Part shown: positions 25,935 to 36,378 of the stretch, piece by piece
Numbering within the stretch: position 1 is the stretch's first letter
How the letters are laid out: the number at the start of each line of letters is the position of its first letter
Origin: Tetraselmis striata
Taxonomy: Eukaryota > Chlorophyta > Chlorodendrophyceae > Chlorodendrales > Chlorodendraceae
Length of the DNA: 64,000 nucleotides
Direction: 5' to 3'
NCBI GenBank assembly: GCA_006384855.1
Contig: VCJN01001882.1
Location: 62,001 to 126,000, forward strand
Position numbers and translations under genes: made by a program
Notes under the pieces: model-generated
Databases searched by the model: none
What the model saw: the letters and a program-made list of their open reading frames with translations, nothing else
Told to the model about the DNA's origin: nothing

Positions 25935-26656
25935 CTACTGCTTGTTCTTGTTCTTGCGTGCCCGGGGGACCCTCCGCTTCGACGATCTCGCTGCCTCCGC
26001 CTCCGCCTCCGCCTCCGCCTGCGCCTCCGACTCCGCGACCGTCAGTTTCTTACCTCGGCGCTTCTTCACTGGCCTCTTCCGCTTCTTGTCATCCGTCAGT
26101 GTCTTCACCACCCCGGGAGGCTGTGCCGTCGACGCCGCCGCCATGAGCTTCCTTACCTTGGCGTCGGGACGCCTCCTGTGCCGAGACGCCCACAACAAGC
26201 CACAATCGTTTCGCCTTTAAGCGGCTGAGGATGCGGCCTCCTCGGCCACCACGAGTTGCGCCGCTGGCACTGTGGAAGCCTTGGCGTTGAGGTGGGCCTT
26301 ACGGCGCTCCCGGACGAGCCTGCGCGCGGCACAAGTTAGCCACGAGTGGGTGCGTGCTAATGCGGAGGGTGGAGTGTTTTGTTGCGCGCCCATCTTGTCA
26401 CGCGTTTCCTCATGTCTTTCTCGTCCTCCTCGATGCCGGCGGCGCGGACACGCGAGACAACAAGGCTCGCCGCCCACTTTTGCCCGGGGGGCGAGGTCTG
26501 CCATGGCGCTGTGAGCGGTGAAGGGGCGTGGGGGGGGGGGGGGGGGGGGGGGGCGGCCGAGGTGGAGAAACTAACACCCAGTCGACGACCGCCTTCCGCA
26601 GCAGTCAACGACACATCGGAGGCGAGGAGCAGCGCGCCACTACTATTTATATGCAC
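25935..26656 (-). pseudogene. Possible broken ORF with basic, Lys/Arg-rich C-terminus
   Basis: Minus-strand frames in series look protein-like. EEDEKDMRKRVTRWARNK is followed, in another frame, by ARRLVRERRKAHLNAKAST and then by KKRKRPVKKRRGKK with an AEAEAE run and a TAG-free end at 25935. The final basic part resembles a nuclear-localisation region. The AEAEAE run is encoded by a (GCGGAG)n microsatellite (about 25990-26025). Frames change between segments, so introns or frameshifts are needed. No family is recognised and it may be part of a transposon gene. Confidence 0.25.
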
Positions 26657-27319
26657 GTATTGTCAAGAGCTAGTCGGCGCGGCATTGTGTCGGTGTAATT
26701 TCGCAATGTTTATTGTTGAAGTAGCACGGCGTAATGAATACGCGGTTTCACCGAGTGAATCCGGGATAATATGTGCGGTAGGGCGCGCGTATATGTGCGC
26801 GACGAATGTGCGCGCGCAGCGTTGTGCGGCGGTGTTCGGCGGTGTGCGGCGGTGTGCACCGATGTTAATATAGTGTGAATATTATATCGGCCGTAGACGA
26901 TCGGGTCTGGCAGCACCGCCCGTGCTTGTAAATAAGCGACAATGGATCACGTCATGCTCCGGTTGTACTCCTACACTTCCTCCACTCTGGCGGGTGGGGG
27001 GGGGGGGGGGGGGCGGGGGGGGGGTCCTGTCCTTATTACTTGCATCGGTGGACGTGCTGGATATGGAGGTCACCGGGCAAATCGCGTGGTTTCGGAGCAG
27101 TTCATTCGCGCCTCCTCGTATTGTTTGCAATCGTCGCCCTAATCCAATGCAGGGTGAGTAGCGGGACACTGTGCCCCCCCCCCCCCCCCCCCCGGGTTTA
27201 TGTAAACAAATATCTAGCCGTGCATGCGCCGCAATCGGTACCCAATGAGCGGGGTATGTGACAGTGGTTTCGGAGCAGTGCAAGCATTCCGTGCGTGTGC
27301 ACAAGCACGTACGACTGGG

Positions 27320-28705
27320 AATGAGGCGGGGGTTGCGGATGGAGTGCATTGGCGGTGCATAGAATAGCGTGTTCCTGGGGTTTTGGCTGCATCAGACGCC
27401 GTATTCCCATCCATCCGGCACGGAATGTCCGGTTTTCACACATTTGTGTGTTAATATAGTGTGAATATTACGCGTCTTTTACGCCGGGTGGATGGGCATC
27501 CGGCGTCCGATGCACCCCAAGTATTGACAGCACGCTACTCTACGCACCGCCAATGCACTCCGCAAGCCCCGCCTCCATCCGCGTCGGAACCAGTAGTAAG
27601 TGTTGTTGTGTGCGCACATCGTGACAACATTACACGGTGGCAATTGCAATTAGCGGTGGATAATGTGAAGGCGTTTTCGAAATCGACAGAGAATGAGGCG
27701 GTGCTGGCGGAGTGCATTGGCGGTGCATAGAATAGCGTGTTGCTGGGGTTTTGGCTGCATCGGACGCCGTATTCCTATCAATCCGGCACGGAATGTCCGG
27801 TTTTCACACATTTGTGTGTTAATATAGTGTGAATATTACGCGTCTTTTACGCCGGGTGGATGGGCATCCGGCGTCCGATGCACCCCGAATCTCACCAACA
27901 CGCTACTCTACGCACCGCCAATGCACTCCGCAAGCCCCGCCTCCATCCGCGTCGGAACCGGTAGTAAGTGTTGTTGTGTGCGCACATCGTGACAACATTA
28001 CACGGTGGCAATTGCAATTATTAGCGGTGGATAATGTGAAGGCGTTTTCGAAATCGACAGAGAATGAGGCGGTGCTGGCGGAGTGCATTGGCGGTGCATA
28101 GAATAGCGTGTTGCTGGGGTTTTGGCTGCATCGGACGCCGTATTCCCATCCATCCGGCACGGAATGTCCGGTTTTCACACATTTGCGTGTTAATATAGTG
28201 TGAATATTACGTACGCGCCTTTTACGCCGGGTGGATGGGCATCCGGCGTCCGATGCACCCCAATTATTTGCAGCACGCTAGTCTGTGCACCGCCAACGCA
28301 CTCCGCAAGCCCCGCCTCCATCCGCGTCGGAACCGGTAGTAAGTGTTGTTGTGTGCGCACATCGTGACAACATTACACGGTGGCAATTGCAATTATTAGC
28401 GGTGGATAATGTGAAGGCGTTTTCGAAATCGACAGAGAATGAGGCGGTGCTGGCGGAGTGCATTGGCGGTGCATAGAATAGCGTGTTGCTGGGGTTTTGG
28501 CTGCATCGGACGCCGTATTCCCATCCATCCGGCACGGAATGTCCGGTTTTCACACATTTGTGTGTTAATATAGTGTGAATATTACGTACGCGCCTTTTAC
28601 GCTGGGTGGATGGGCATCCGGCGTCCGATGCACCCCGAATCTCACCAACACGCTACTCTACGCACCCCCAACGCACTCCGCCAGCCCCGCCTCTTTCCGC
28701 GCAGG
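27320..28705. repeat. Tandem array of about 370-bp foldback (inverted-repeat) units
   Basis: The landmark CGGAATGTCC recurs at 27421, 27789, 28160 and 28535, a period of 368-375 bp, with partial units at both ends. Inside each unit a left arm (GGGTGGATGGGCATCCGGCG... in unit 2 from about 27853) and a right arm (to about 28163) are reverse complements over about 97 bp at roughly 85 percent, around a loop of about 110-120 bp. Unit junctions carry TTAATATAGTGTGAATATTA, which also occurs once outside the array (about 26864). The structure suggests a MITE or foldback element amplified in tandem. Open frames of about 90 codons exist on both strands of each unit but are probably a by-product of composition. 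Confidence 0.85.
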
Positions 28706-28784
28706 TCCTACGTTCCATTGTATGTATATACATACGTACATGTACTGCTCCGAAACCAGCCCAAACTTAATGAGTGCACAAGTG

Positions 28785-28935
28785 TAAATGGGGGGGGGGG
28801 GGGGGGGGGGGGGGGATGTGGCGGCGGGGCATCCACTCACACATACCCCGGCGATGCATGACAGATATTACATGCCGTGGCGGGTCGGCGGGCCGACCCG
28901 GCGGGGGGTGGGGGGGGGGGGGGGGGGGGGGGGGT
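28785..28935 (+). repeat. Two long poly-G tracts
   Basis: Runs of about 25 G at 28789-28814 and again at 28907-28933, separated by about 95 bp. They are candidates for G-quadruplex formation and for assembly error. Confidence 0.9.
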
Positions 28936-29950
28936 CTATTCAACTACACGTGCCACAGTGTCGTTTCGTGGAGCAGTATATGTGCCCGGCCTCATTTATA
29001 CCGCCCCCTACCTGCGCTGCATGGTCCACCCCTACGAATTACTTAGCACAAACCGCCATTACTTAATAGGAACCTAGCACAGCCAGGCTTATATGCCCGC
29101 TTTGCCGATCAACTTCTACGCACTTTCCGTCCCTCAACCGCCGGACATGGGGGTTAAGCCGCCAGCCTCGGCAGTTGCTTAGCCAGACTTGGCATCCCGT
29201 ACCGTGTCCATGGCTTCGCAGCTCTGCCGCCGGCACACGCCGAGTCCGGGGCTTGCTGCCGCGGGGTTGCGCACGCATGCACGCACGGTAATACGCCGCC
29301 GACGCCGCCACGCTTACTTCCACCACCTTCGCCAGCCGCAGCTTCGCACGCCGTTCCGCCGACATACGAAACGCACGAATCCCCCCCCCCCCCCCCCCCG
29401 TCCCCGCGTCATGTATAATATATTCGAGGCGACTATGCGGGGCGCAGCACACGCCGCGGCGTGGGTCGGCGGAGCGGCATGCGGCGGGAGCCCTAATGGC
29501 CGGGCAGTATCGACACCCACACAGGCACCGCCGCTCACCTCCGACGCGGATGAACCGCCTCCCAAAGGAAACATGCCGGTTGGTGGTAAGCCCAGCAGGC
29601 GTGGGGTGCCGGCGCCGGTACTGGTGCGACGGAGCTGTCGCGTCAGGAACCGCACCGCATGTGGAGCAACACATGGCGGTGCCGGCCCCACCTATGTCTA
29701 GGGCCACCTCCTCACAACACCCCGCCACGACGGCGTCGGCCACCGCCGACGGCGCCGTTGCGGGGGGGGGACGCCCTGCCAGGCGACGATGATGCGCCTG
29801 GTGCGCCGCGTCAGGAGGCGGAGGAGGCCGTGGTCGAGGCGACTGATCGGGCTGAGGGGGTTGTTGAGGCGAGCGAGGCTGCGCTCGCGCCACCCGCCCC
29901 GCAGCCACCTGCGGGACATGCCGACTTGCTCGTCGCCATGTTGACCGGAG

Positions 29951-30277
29951 CACTACGAGCAGTGGCGGGAGGCGGCCACATGCACTATCATGTGCGTGGA
30001 CTGCGGCCAACGGACGGACTGGGAGTGTTGCTGCGACGGCACCCCGGCTTTGTGCGGCCCCAAGTACCCATGCATGGCGACCCATCAGCGGGCAGTCCCC
30101 TGCCCGACCACGGCCACGGTGAGGGCGGAGTTCCGCCATGTCAGGGACGCGTTCCACGACGCGACTCGCGCCGCCGTGTGTGAGGCTTCCGAGAAGGCAC
30201 GCGCGGCTGGTGGGGTGCGCAGGGTGAGGCGGCGGACGGCCCAGGAGATGAAGGAGAGCGAGACATGCCGTCAGTGA
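29951..30277 (+). pseudogene. Cysteine-rich zinc-finger tail, piggyBac-like transposase remnant
   Basis: The frame reads HYEQWREAATCTIMCVDCGQ then RTDWECCCDGTPALCGPKYPC and a His, that is C-x2-C ... C-x-C ... C ... C ... H. This is the layout of the Cys-rich domain at the end of piggyBac transposases. It continues as a basic helix-like tail (EFRHVRDAFHDATRA, GGVRRVRRRTAQ) to a TGA at 30277. A TGA closes this frame at about 29942. The coding-looking acidic stretch just upstream (29800-29930) is in another frame, so this is a broken gene or an isolated exon. The transposase core is not seen upstream. Confidence 0.4.
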
Positions 30278-30320
30278 GGTCGGGCGCAATGTCATTGGGT
30301 GGGGCACACGGACGTGTAAC

Positions 30321-30840
30321 ACTTGCACTTTGCGCGTACTGCTGGGTTACATCCAGGCGGTGTCACACTATGCAACCGGAAAGGCTGCGTTGCTACTGCA
30401 AACGATGCTACGCCTCACTCGGTAGCAACCGCTGCCCCGCCTATCCCACAGCCGTTGCCCCCCCCCCCCCCCCCTCGCGCACCGTCCTGCGACCTCGCGT
30501 GGATCCCCGCCACCAGCAGCTTGCACTTGCACTTTGCGCGTACTGCTGGGTTACATCCAGGCGGCGTCACACTATGCAACCGGAAAGGCTGCGTTGCTAC
30601 TGCAAACGATGCGACACCTCACTCGGTAGCAACCGCTGCCGCGCCTATCCCACAGCCGCTGCCCCCCCCCCCCCCCCCCCCCCGCGGGATCCCCGCCATC
30701 AGCAGCATGCACTTGCACTTCGCGCGTACTGCTGGGTTACATCCAGGCAGCGTCACACTATGCAACCGGAAAGGCTGCGTTGCTACTGCAAACGATGCTA
30801 CGCCTCACTCGGTAGCAACCGCTGCCCCGCCCATCCCACT
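30321..30840 (+). repeat. Three tandem units of 186-204 bp with Cys-rich coding potential
   Basis: ACTTGCACTTYGCGCGTACT starts units at 30321, 30525 and 30711. Each unit ends in a poly-C tract whose length explains most of the size difference. One plus-strand frame stays open through all three and encodes CAYCWVTSR...CYCKRC...SLGSNRC in each unit. It is unknown whether this is translated. Confidence 0.85.
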
Positions 30841-30995
30841 CGCCTTGGCGCCGCGCTCCCCCGGCCGCCGCGCCTTGGCGCCGCGCTGCCCCGGCCGCCG
30901 CGCCTTGCCGCCGCGCTGCCCCGGCCGCCGCGCCTTGGCGCCGCGCCTTGGCGCCGCGCTGCCCCGGCCGCTGCGCCTTGGCGCCGCGCTGGGTC
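30841..30995 (+). repeat. 30-bp GC-rich minisatellite (about five units)
   Basis: Units of the type CGCCTTGGCGCCGCGCTGCC followed by CCGGCCGCCG, with one short unit. A minisatellite of closely similar sequence and the same period occurs at 47190-47320. Confidence 0.88.
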
Positions 30996-31866
30996 TAGAG
31001 TCCTCCCCTCCCTGGTGAGCGCGTCCACCTGCGCCTTGCGCTCGGGGCCGTCCTCCTCCGTCACCACATTCTGCAACCCCCACCGCGTGACGAACCACGC
31101 AGCTCCTTGCATGCGCTTGTACATGTGCCCAAGCACCGCCTGGGGACGCGAAGCTCCTTCTCGGTCATGATCGCCTTCACCCGGGCCTCCTCGAACAGCG
31201 GACCGGCGTTAAGAATGGAAAATGTTTCCATGTGGTGCAAGCAGTCCTCCATGACCCAGCCGGACTGCACCGTCACCTTGCCTGACCCTGCAGTCATGGA
31301 GGGGAATGCCGTCATGCCCACGCCCACGCCCACGCCCGGGGGGGGGGGGGGGGGGGGGGGTTACCTTTCGACTTCTTGGACACCGCAAACGAAGGGCGCA
31401 ACCCGCGTCCAAAGTTGCTGGGTATCGGGACTAAAGCCTGGCGCCGGTCTTCCTGCTTCATAGCTCGGAATCCAATGTGGCCCTGCACGGTGACAAATTT
31501 CCTCCAGAAGTCCCTTCCCAAGCCAAAAAAAAACAGGTGGAACGGCGCGAGGGGGAAGAGGTTGACCATGCTGACATAGCCCAGGACCACATGCACATGG
31601 CACACGCCATGGCAGCCAGTGTTGTGCTTGGCCTCCGCCAGCCGGGTTGTGTTGAACGCACGCCGGGCAAGGTGCGTGATTCACTGGACAAGTCATCGCC
31701 TTCATGGACGGTTACCAAGCGAGCATCCCCGTCCGCATCCACAGGGGGGTGCTCCTGGGCAGCCGCCATAGCCTCCACAACCTGCCACGCCGACCGGGCG
31801 GGTGCGTGTGATTCCATACAACCGCAGTTGAGTGGTGCCACCCGCACGCAGGCCGGGCCCACTCAC

Positions 31867-32148
31867 CTCTGAACGCAGAAGGTCCACAATGTCACCGTCC
31901 TCGAAAACAGCGCGCCACTGGGTCGCCCCGCCGTAGTCCTCCAACACCCACTCGGTAACGACGCCGGTTATCACGCCGTAGTGCCATACTCCCCGGAACT
32001 TCTTGGCGATGACCTTCATGTAGAAGTCACCGGGATCGCCTTTCCGTATCACGCCCTCATCGGCAGCTTCCACGTCCGCCGGCGGCCACGCAGGCGCGTC
32101 GATGTCCACACCGTCTTCGCCAACGGGGTCCTCCCCCACACCCATCAC
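31867..32148 (-). pseudogene. Tudor-like domain exon, transposon-associated
   Basis: Minus-strand frame with VIAKKFRGVWHYGVITGV and then QWRAVFEDGDIVDLLRSE, ending at a good donor (GAG|GTGAGT, 31861-31866). The pattern of a conserved F.G..Y.G.V turn followed by W.V.FEDGD..D matches Tudor-like chromatin-binding modules that are also found in piggyBac-type transposon proteins of algae and oomycetes. Neighbouring frames on the same strand (31061-31600) look partly coding but could not be joined. Probably one exon of a transposon gene. Confidence 0.4.
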
Positions 32149-32228
32149 ATCGTCCTCCGAGACCGGCGCCGGCGGGCCGTTTCCGACGGTTGCAGATACT
32201 CCTGCTGCCGCCCCTGCCGCTGCTGCTG

Positions 32229-32531
32229 CTACTGCTGCCGCCCTGCTGCTGCTGCTTGTAATAAGGCGGCCTTGCGGTGCAACTTAGCCGCACGCTTCAA
32301 CGAGTGGCTACAATTCGGGTATTTCCGGAAGTGCCGCTCTCGCGCCGTCCTTTCACTACTGCCCGTCACGATGCCGTGGCAGTGCTTGCATGTGTACACG
32401 CCATTCTTCGACACACTCGACATCCATCCCTCTCCCGGCATGCCTGCTGCCGCGCGCGCGCGGGGGGGGGGGGGGGGGGGGGGGGGTTGAGAGTTGGGGT
32501 GGATGTAGCCCACCACCGGCAGGGAGCACAA
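32229..32531 (-). pseudogene. BED-like zinc-finger ORF
   Basis: Contains VYTCKHCHGIVTGSSERTAR and then ERHFRKYPNC, a C-x2-C ... H-x5-C arrangement like BED-type fingers of transposases, followed by a basic SLKRAAKLHRKAALLQAAAA tail. The tail is partly encoded by a (CAG)n-like run on this strand. A poly-G tract (32461-32486, plus strand) encodes an adjoining PPPPPPPP run. No ATG-to-stop gene is evident. It may be an N-terminal DNA-binding exon of the same element as the Tudor-like exon. Confidence 0.35.
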
Positions 32532-33056
32532 ATGCGAGTGCGCGGCTGTCCGCGCTTGGTTCAGCGGTGAGCGGCGGTGACCGCCAGGCGACCCCGTACT
32601 TCATGCGCGTGCTGGGGCGTTACACAATCATCAGCAGTTAGGGCGGCTGCATTAAAACGCGCACCTACGAACACCACCTACCGCCTACCACCTACCGTAC
32701 CACCTACATCCGCCCACACCTCCGCCCGTCGTGCCGCACACCGCCGCACACCGCGGCGATGTGCAGCGATGTGCAGCGAGTACTTGCAGCCGCCTGTACT
32801 TAGCCCGGGTACTCCGCGTCGGCGGGCGACACGCGAGCCCGCGTGCGCATATCAATTTGATGAAATTATGGAAACGAGAAATTCATATAGTACTTTACAG
32901 GTCGCCCGCGATAGTCGTCGCTACTGGGTATGAAATCCACGTCCCTCGTCCGTCCCGTATCGTCCCCGTATGTCGTCGTTCGTCACCAGTAGGGCACATT
33001 TACGTCACATCTGAATCTCACAGTGGTGGATGCCGTCGAAAAGGCCGTGGGCTCAC

Positions 33057-33344
33057 ACTCCACAGGTCGCGACCCTTCTTGCTATAGACCGACCCAGCGA
33101 TAAGTCCCCAGAACCGGACGAACTCGTGCATACTAACATGCCGGAACGTTGTCTTGCCACGCATGCCAACAGCGGTGAGCCTTGCCATGTCGGCCTCGAT
33201 ATCCCCGGGATACATGGCTTTCAAGAGGCGCACAATATCGCCCGCGGCATTTTCCACGGGTAGGCCGCCACCGGAACTGCATTGCAAGCGGCGGCCAACG
33301 CAGCGGCAAGCCCTCGGCCGTACTGAAATTGAAATTGATGACAA
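33057..33344 (-). pseudogene. piggyBac-like transposase N-terminal fragment
   Basis: The minus-strand frame includes GDIVRLLKAMYPGDIEADMA and then FRHVSMHEFVRFWGLIAGSV and SKKGRDLW, ending near a donor AGT|GTGAGC (33051-33056). The motif of an FxxFLG-like helix followed by YWS/LWS is the start of the DDE_Tnp_1_7 (piggyBac) core. Downstream exons with the catalytic aspartates were not found in the expected position on this strand, so only a fragment can be claimed. Its low end overlaps the 22-bp inverted match at 33004-33025. Confidence 0.4.
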
Positions 33345-33399
33345 CTTGCTAGCATGCTGCTCTCTACCGCTCAGACTGAGTTGTCCTTAGGGCATGCTA

Positions 33400-35800
33400 T
33401 CTCCAACCATATTAGGGAACGTAGTCTGATTACAGCTCAAATTTCTGGCCATTCTCTTTAGCTTCCAAGCCCCACCTCCCTCCATAACGTCATCAGAAGC
33501 TGTGTTATTTTTCGGATAACCACGGGCGGTCGCTAGTACGAGCGACTACCGCTAGTTGGCTGTGCAAGGGATGACTAATGCAGTTCTCGCCTCACCCCCG
33601 CCAAGTACGCCATTAATGCACCGGTCGCCGTGCTACGTCTTGGCTCCACCTGCCGCCATCGCTGAAAATATCATGCAAATTGCGGCGCTTTTCGCCCCGC
33701 CACTCCGGCTGTGGCGCTCCGAAAGCCTTGGCCGCAGTCCACCGCTGCTGCCTCAATCTCGCCCGATTGAGGTCTTGCGGTAGGACCCCCAAGGGGGATT
33801 GGAGAGGGAAAGGTGGGCACCAAACGCCCCCCCCCTTCCCCCCGCCTCCCCCGCCCCATCGTCTGCGCGTTGTGGCTTCGTGGTCGGCAGACCGATCTTG
33901 CTCGCATGCGCACCGCTCGCCGCCGAAACGCGCCTCGTCGCTATTGCTGCCGCCCGTTCAGGGTCAGACTGGGCTACCCACCAGCTGACTCCTTCCCATG
34001 CCTCGTCGCGACGGGGCACTCCGGCTTCTGTCGCATGACCCCTCAGTCGCCGCCAGACCCGGCCTCTCCGCCCCTGAACGCCCGCCCCGCCTTCAAGTGC
34101 CGGGCTCATGTCTCCTCGCCGCTCGCCGCCCTCGCCCGTTCTTACGGGACGGCTGAGGGTTCCCCAGGTGTTCCATACGGGTTTGTTGCAAGACGCCGCC
34201 ATAAGTTCCGTCGTATTAAGCTAGGACCCTCGGAATCACAAATGGAACACGTACTGGTGGGGGATACGCCATCTTTTGCAAGTTGGCCGCGGGTCGTACC
34301 GAGGTATGAGAACACCATGTTATTTCCGAAAAACCCTTGCGAGTGGGCTGCCCCCGGCCGAATCGTACAACCCCCCTCCCCACCCGTAGGCGGATCTCAG
34401 AGAGGCCGACTCTAGGCCGGGGTCGTACATGGATTATATACATGCCGTACAAGGGCGCTGCCCGGCGGTGCCAGAAAGGCTACCGGGACTGCGAGTATAA
34501 TTCAACCGCCCCCCCCCCCCCCCCCTCCCCCCCCGCCCCTATAGGGCTCCCCGGTCGTCGCAGGATCCGAGGCCCCACCACAACCGGCCACCCCGCTCAA
34601 CCTCCTACCGCACCCACCCTGGCACGGGTCCTAGGGGTTACAAGCGCCCACCACATTGAGGTGGGGATGGCGCCGCCATGCATGCATGCCGCATTTTCTC
34701 GGGATCCTCCTAGTGGGCCGTTGCATGGTAGCGGGCGCCCCTTGGTAGTATCCTTGATCCCGTGACCCGCAACGGCAGCCTCGTCCATCACAGCCTACCT
34801 GACACTCTTGGCATGCTGCGTCACATAGACGATGGACTACGCTGCCGACTACGTGCGCGCGCCATGTGGGAACGGGCGGAGGCACACCGCTGGCCGCCCC
34901 AGGGTCGTAGGGATGCTCTCCGCCGTTGGACGCATGCCGTCTTCTTCCTCGTCGTCCGAGGAGTCACCCAGCCAGGTGAGGCATAGCCGGATCCTCCTTT
35001 ATCTCGAAGGAGCTGACACCGCTGCCGGAGCCCTCGCTGGTGGAGTGTTCCGCCGCGCGGGTTGAGTCGTCGGTACAAATGTGAGCGAGTCCCCGCCCAA
35101 TGTAGTTGGAATGCCGCTTTCGTTCACTACCGATGTAACACCTTCACCTCTAGTAGTTTTTGGGGACGCATTGGGGCGCAATGGGATGATGGCAAACTTG
35201 GGATGGGACACTTGCACCAGTGATGGAGCATATTGCGGTAGACGGCATGCTGGCGTTAGTTCGGCGGCTTGACCTTGAGCGCAAGGGAAGATTCGACGAC
35301 GGCCGCCTTGCCCTCCCATACGACCACACAGCAAATCCTCGTATACTACGCGCGGACATTTTAATATAGCGTACTCGCGGGACAACGATCACGAATACGG
35401 CCTCCCCTGCGGCGTTGCGGCAGAACCTACTCACGCCTCGACCCATGACCAACCACCCTGACCGTGCGTCCCCGTGTGGTCGCGACTGGTGACCAAACTG
35501 GAGGAGTGCGCTCTCAACCCTAAAACTTGGCGCTGGGTGCGAGCAGTCGTGCGGAGGTGGCGTCAGCCGTCTGAACGGCGAGCGGCCGGCGGCTGCAGGT
35601 GTGATCCGCGTCCTTCATTTGCCGACTCACCCACCCAACTGCACCTGCTGGTAAAGCACACGGCTCCATCTAGACCTCCGATGCGGTGGCCGTTTTTTTC
35701 GAAACACCTTTCTTAGTACCAAACCTGGCTAGCTACGTGGGGGTTTGGGGATTTTTGTCGTGTCGACAGAGAAATAGGCGTTCGCATGACCACCCCTTTG
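33400..35800. other. No gene supported
   Basis: Mixed-composition DNA with several open frames on both strands and a C tract at about 34508-34525. A plus-strand frame at 34762-34986 looks weakly protein-like but matches no family known to me. Confidence 0.45.
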
Positions 35801-35818
35801 GTTGTTGTTTTGTTACAG

Positions 35819-36378
35819 TTGGCTATGGGGGCAGCAGCCGCCCCCGCGCTGCAGCAAGAGGGCCCATGTCTATTTTGCCTTTCCGAGCAGTTTAACGACG
35901 AGTAGTATGGATCGCAGCCCACCCGCTGGATCAACCACTCGTGCAGCAACTGCCTAGGCCCTCTGGTAGCGTCAGTGGACCTCGTGGAGCAGGACGAATG
36001 GGAGACACTCTTCCATGCCGCCTGCTTCGAGGAGATGGGTCGCGACTTCAAGATTTCCAACGCGGCGAAGAGCGTCAAGCTTCGCGGCTTCCCCCCCAGG
36101 CTGCTGACCACCTGGACGGCTCACGTACAGAGCGACGCAAGCAAGGGCAGTTACCCATGGGACAGGGAGCTGCGCGTGGTCAGATACTGCGAGCGTGGCA
36201 GTTGCGAGAAGCCGGGGGTGGACTGCAAGGTGCGCGGATGGAGCTTCCACACTGCTTATCGCGCGATGGAGCTGTTGGGCGGGTTTCATCACATCCGCCA
36301 GACGGGCAAGGACAAGGGTTATGGGAACATCAGGCGGAGAAGAAACAGCAATACGTCACTGTGGGGAGGCAGATGTAG
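35819..36378 (+). pseudogene. Unrecognised Cys-rich ORF with one in-frame TAG
   Basis: After an acceptor-like TTGTTACAG, one plus-strand frame reads LAMGAAAAPALQQEGPCLFC and then LSEQFNDE, a TAG at 35903-35905, YGSQPTRWINHSCSNCLGPL and a long open stretch (DEWETLFHAACFEEMGRDFK, GWSFHTAYRAMELLGGFHHI). The two CxxC pairs lie on either side of the TAG, as if one zinc site were split by a nonsense change. No family is recognised. It converges with the transposase gene at 36360-38435 and may belong to the same element. Confidence 0.35.

Noticed and set aside
27461..28553. Repeated 90-codon ORFs on both strands of the foldback units
   Set aside because: Both strands are open at once, which follows from the unit's composition and inverted symmetry. 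No start context or motif supports translation.
29063..30328. 421-codon open frame on the minus strand
   Set aside because: It lies antisense to the zinc-finger frame, is rich in Arg/Pro/Ala as expected from GC-rich DNA with few stops, and shows no family motif.
27320..30840. CRISPR array
   Set aside because: Repeat units are 186-375 bp with no short repeat and spacer alternation, and the genome is eukaryotic.
33813..34415. 200-codon plus-strand frame
   Set aside because: Arg/Pro/Cys-rich composition, other frames equally open, no motif or splice context.
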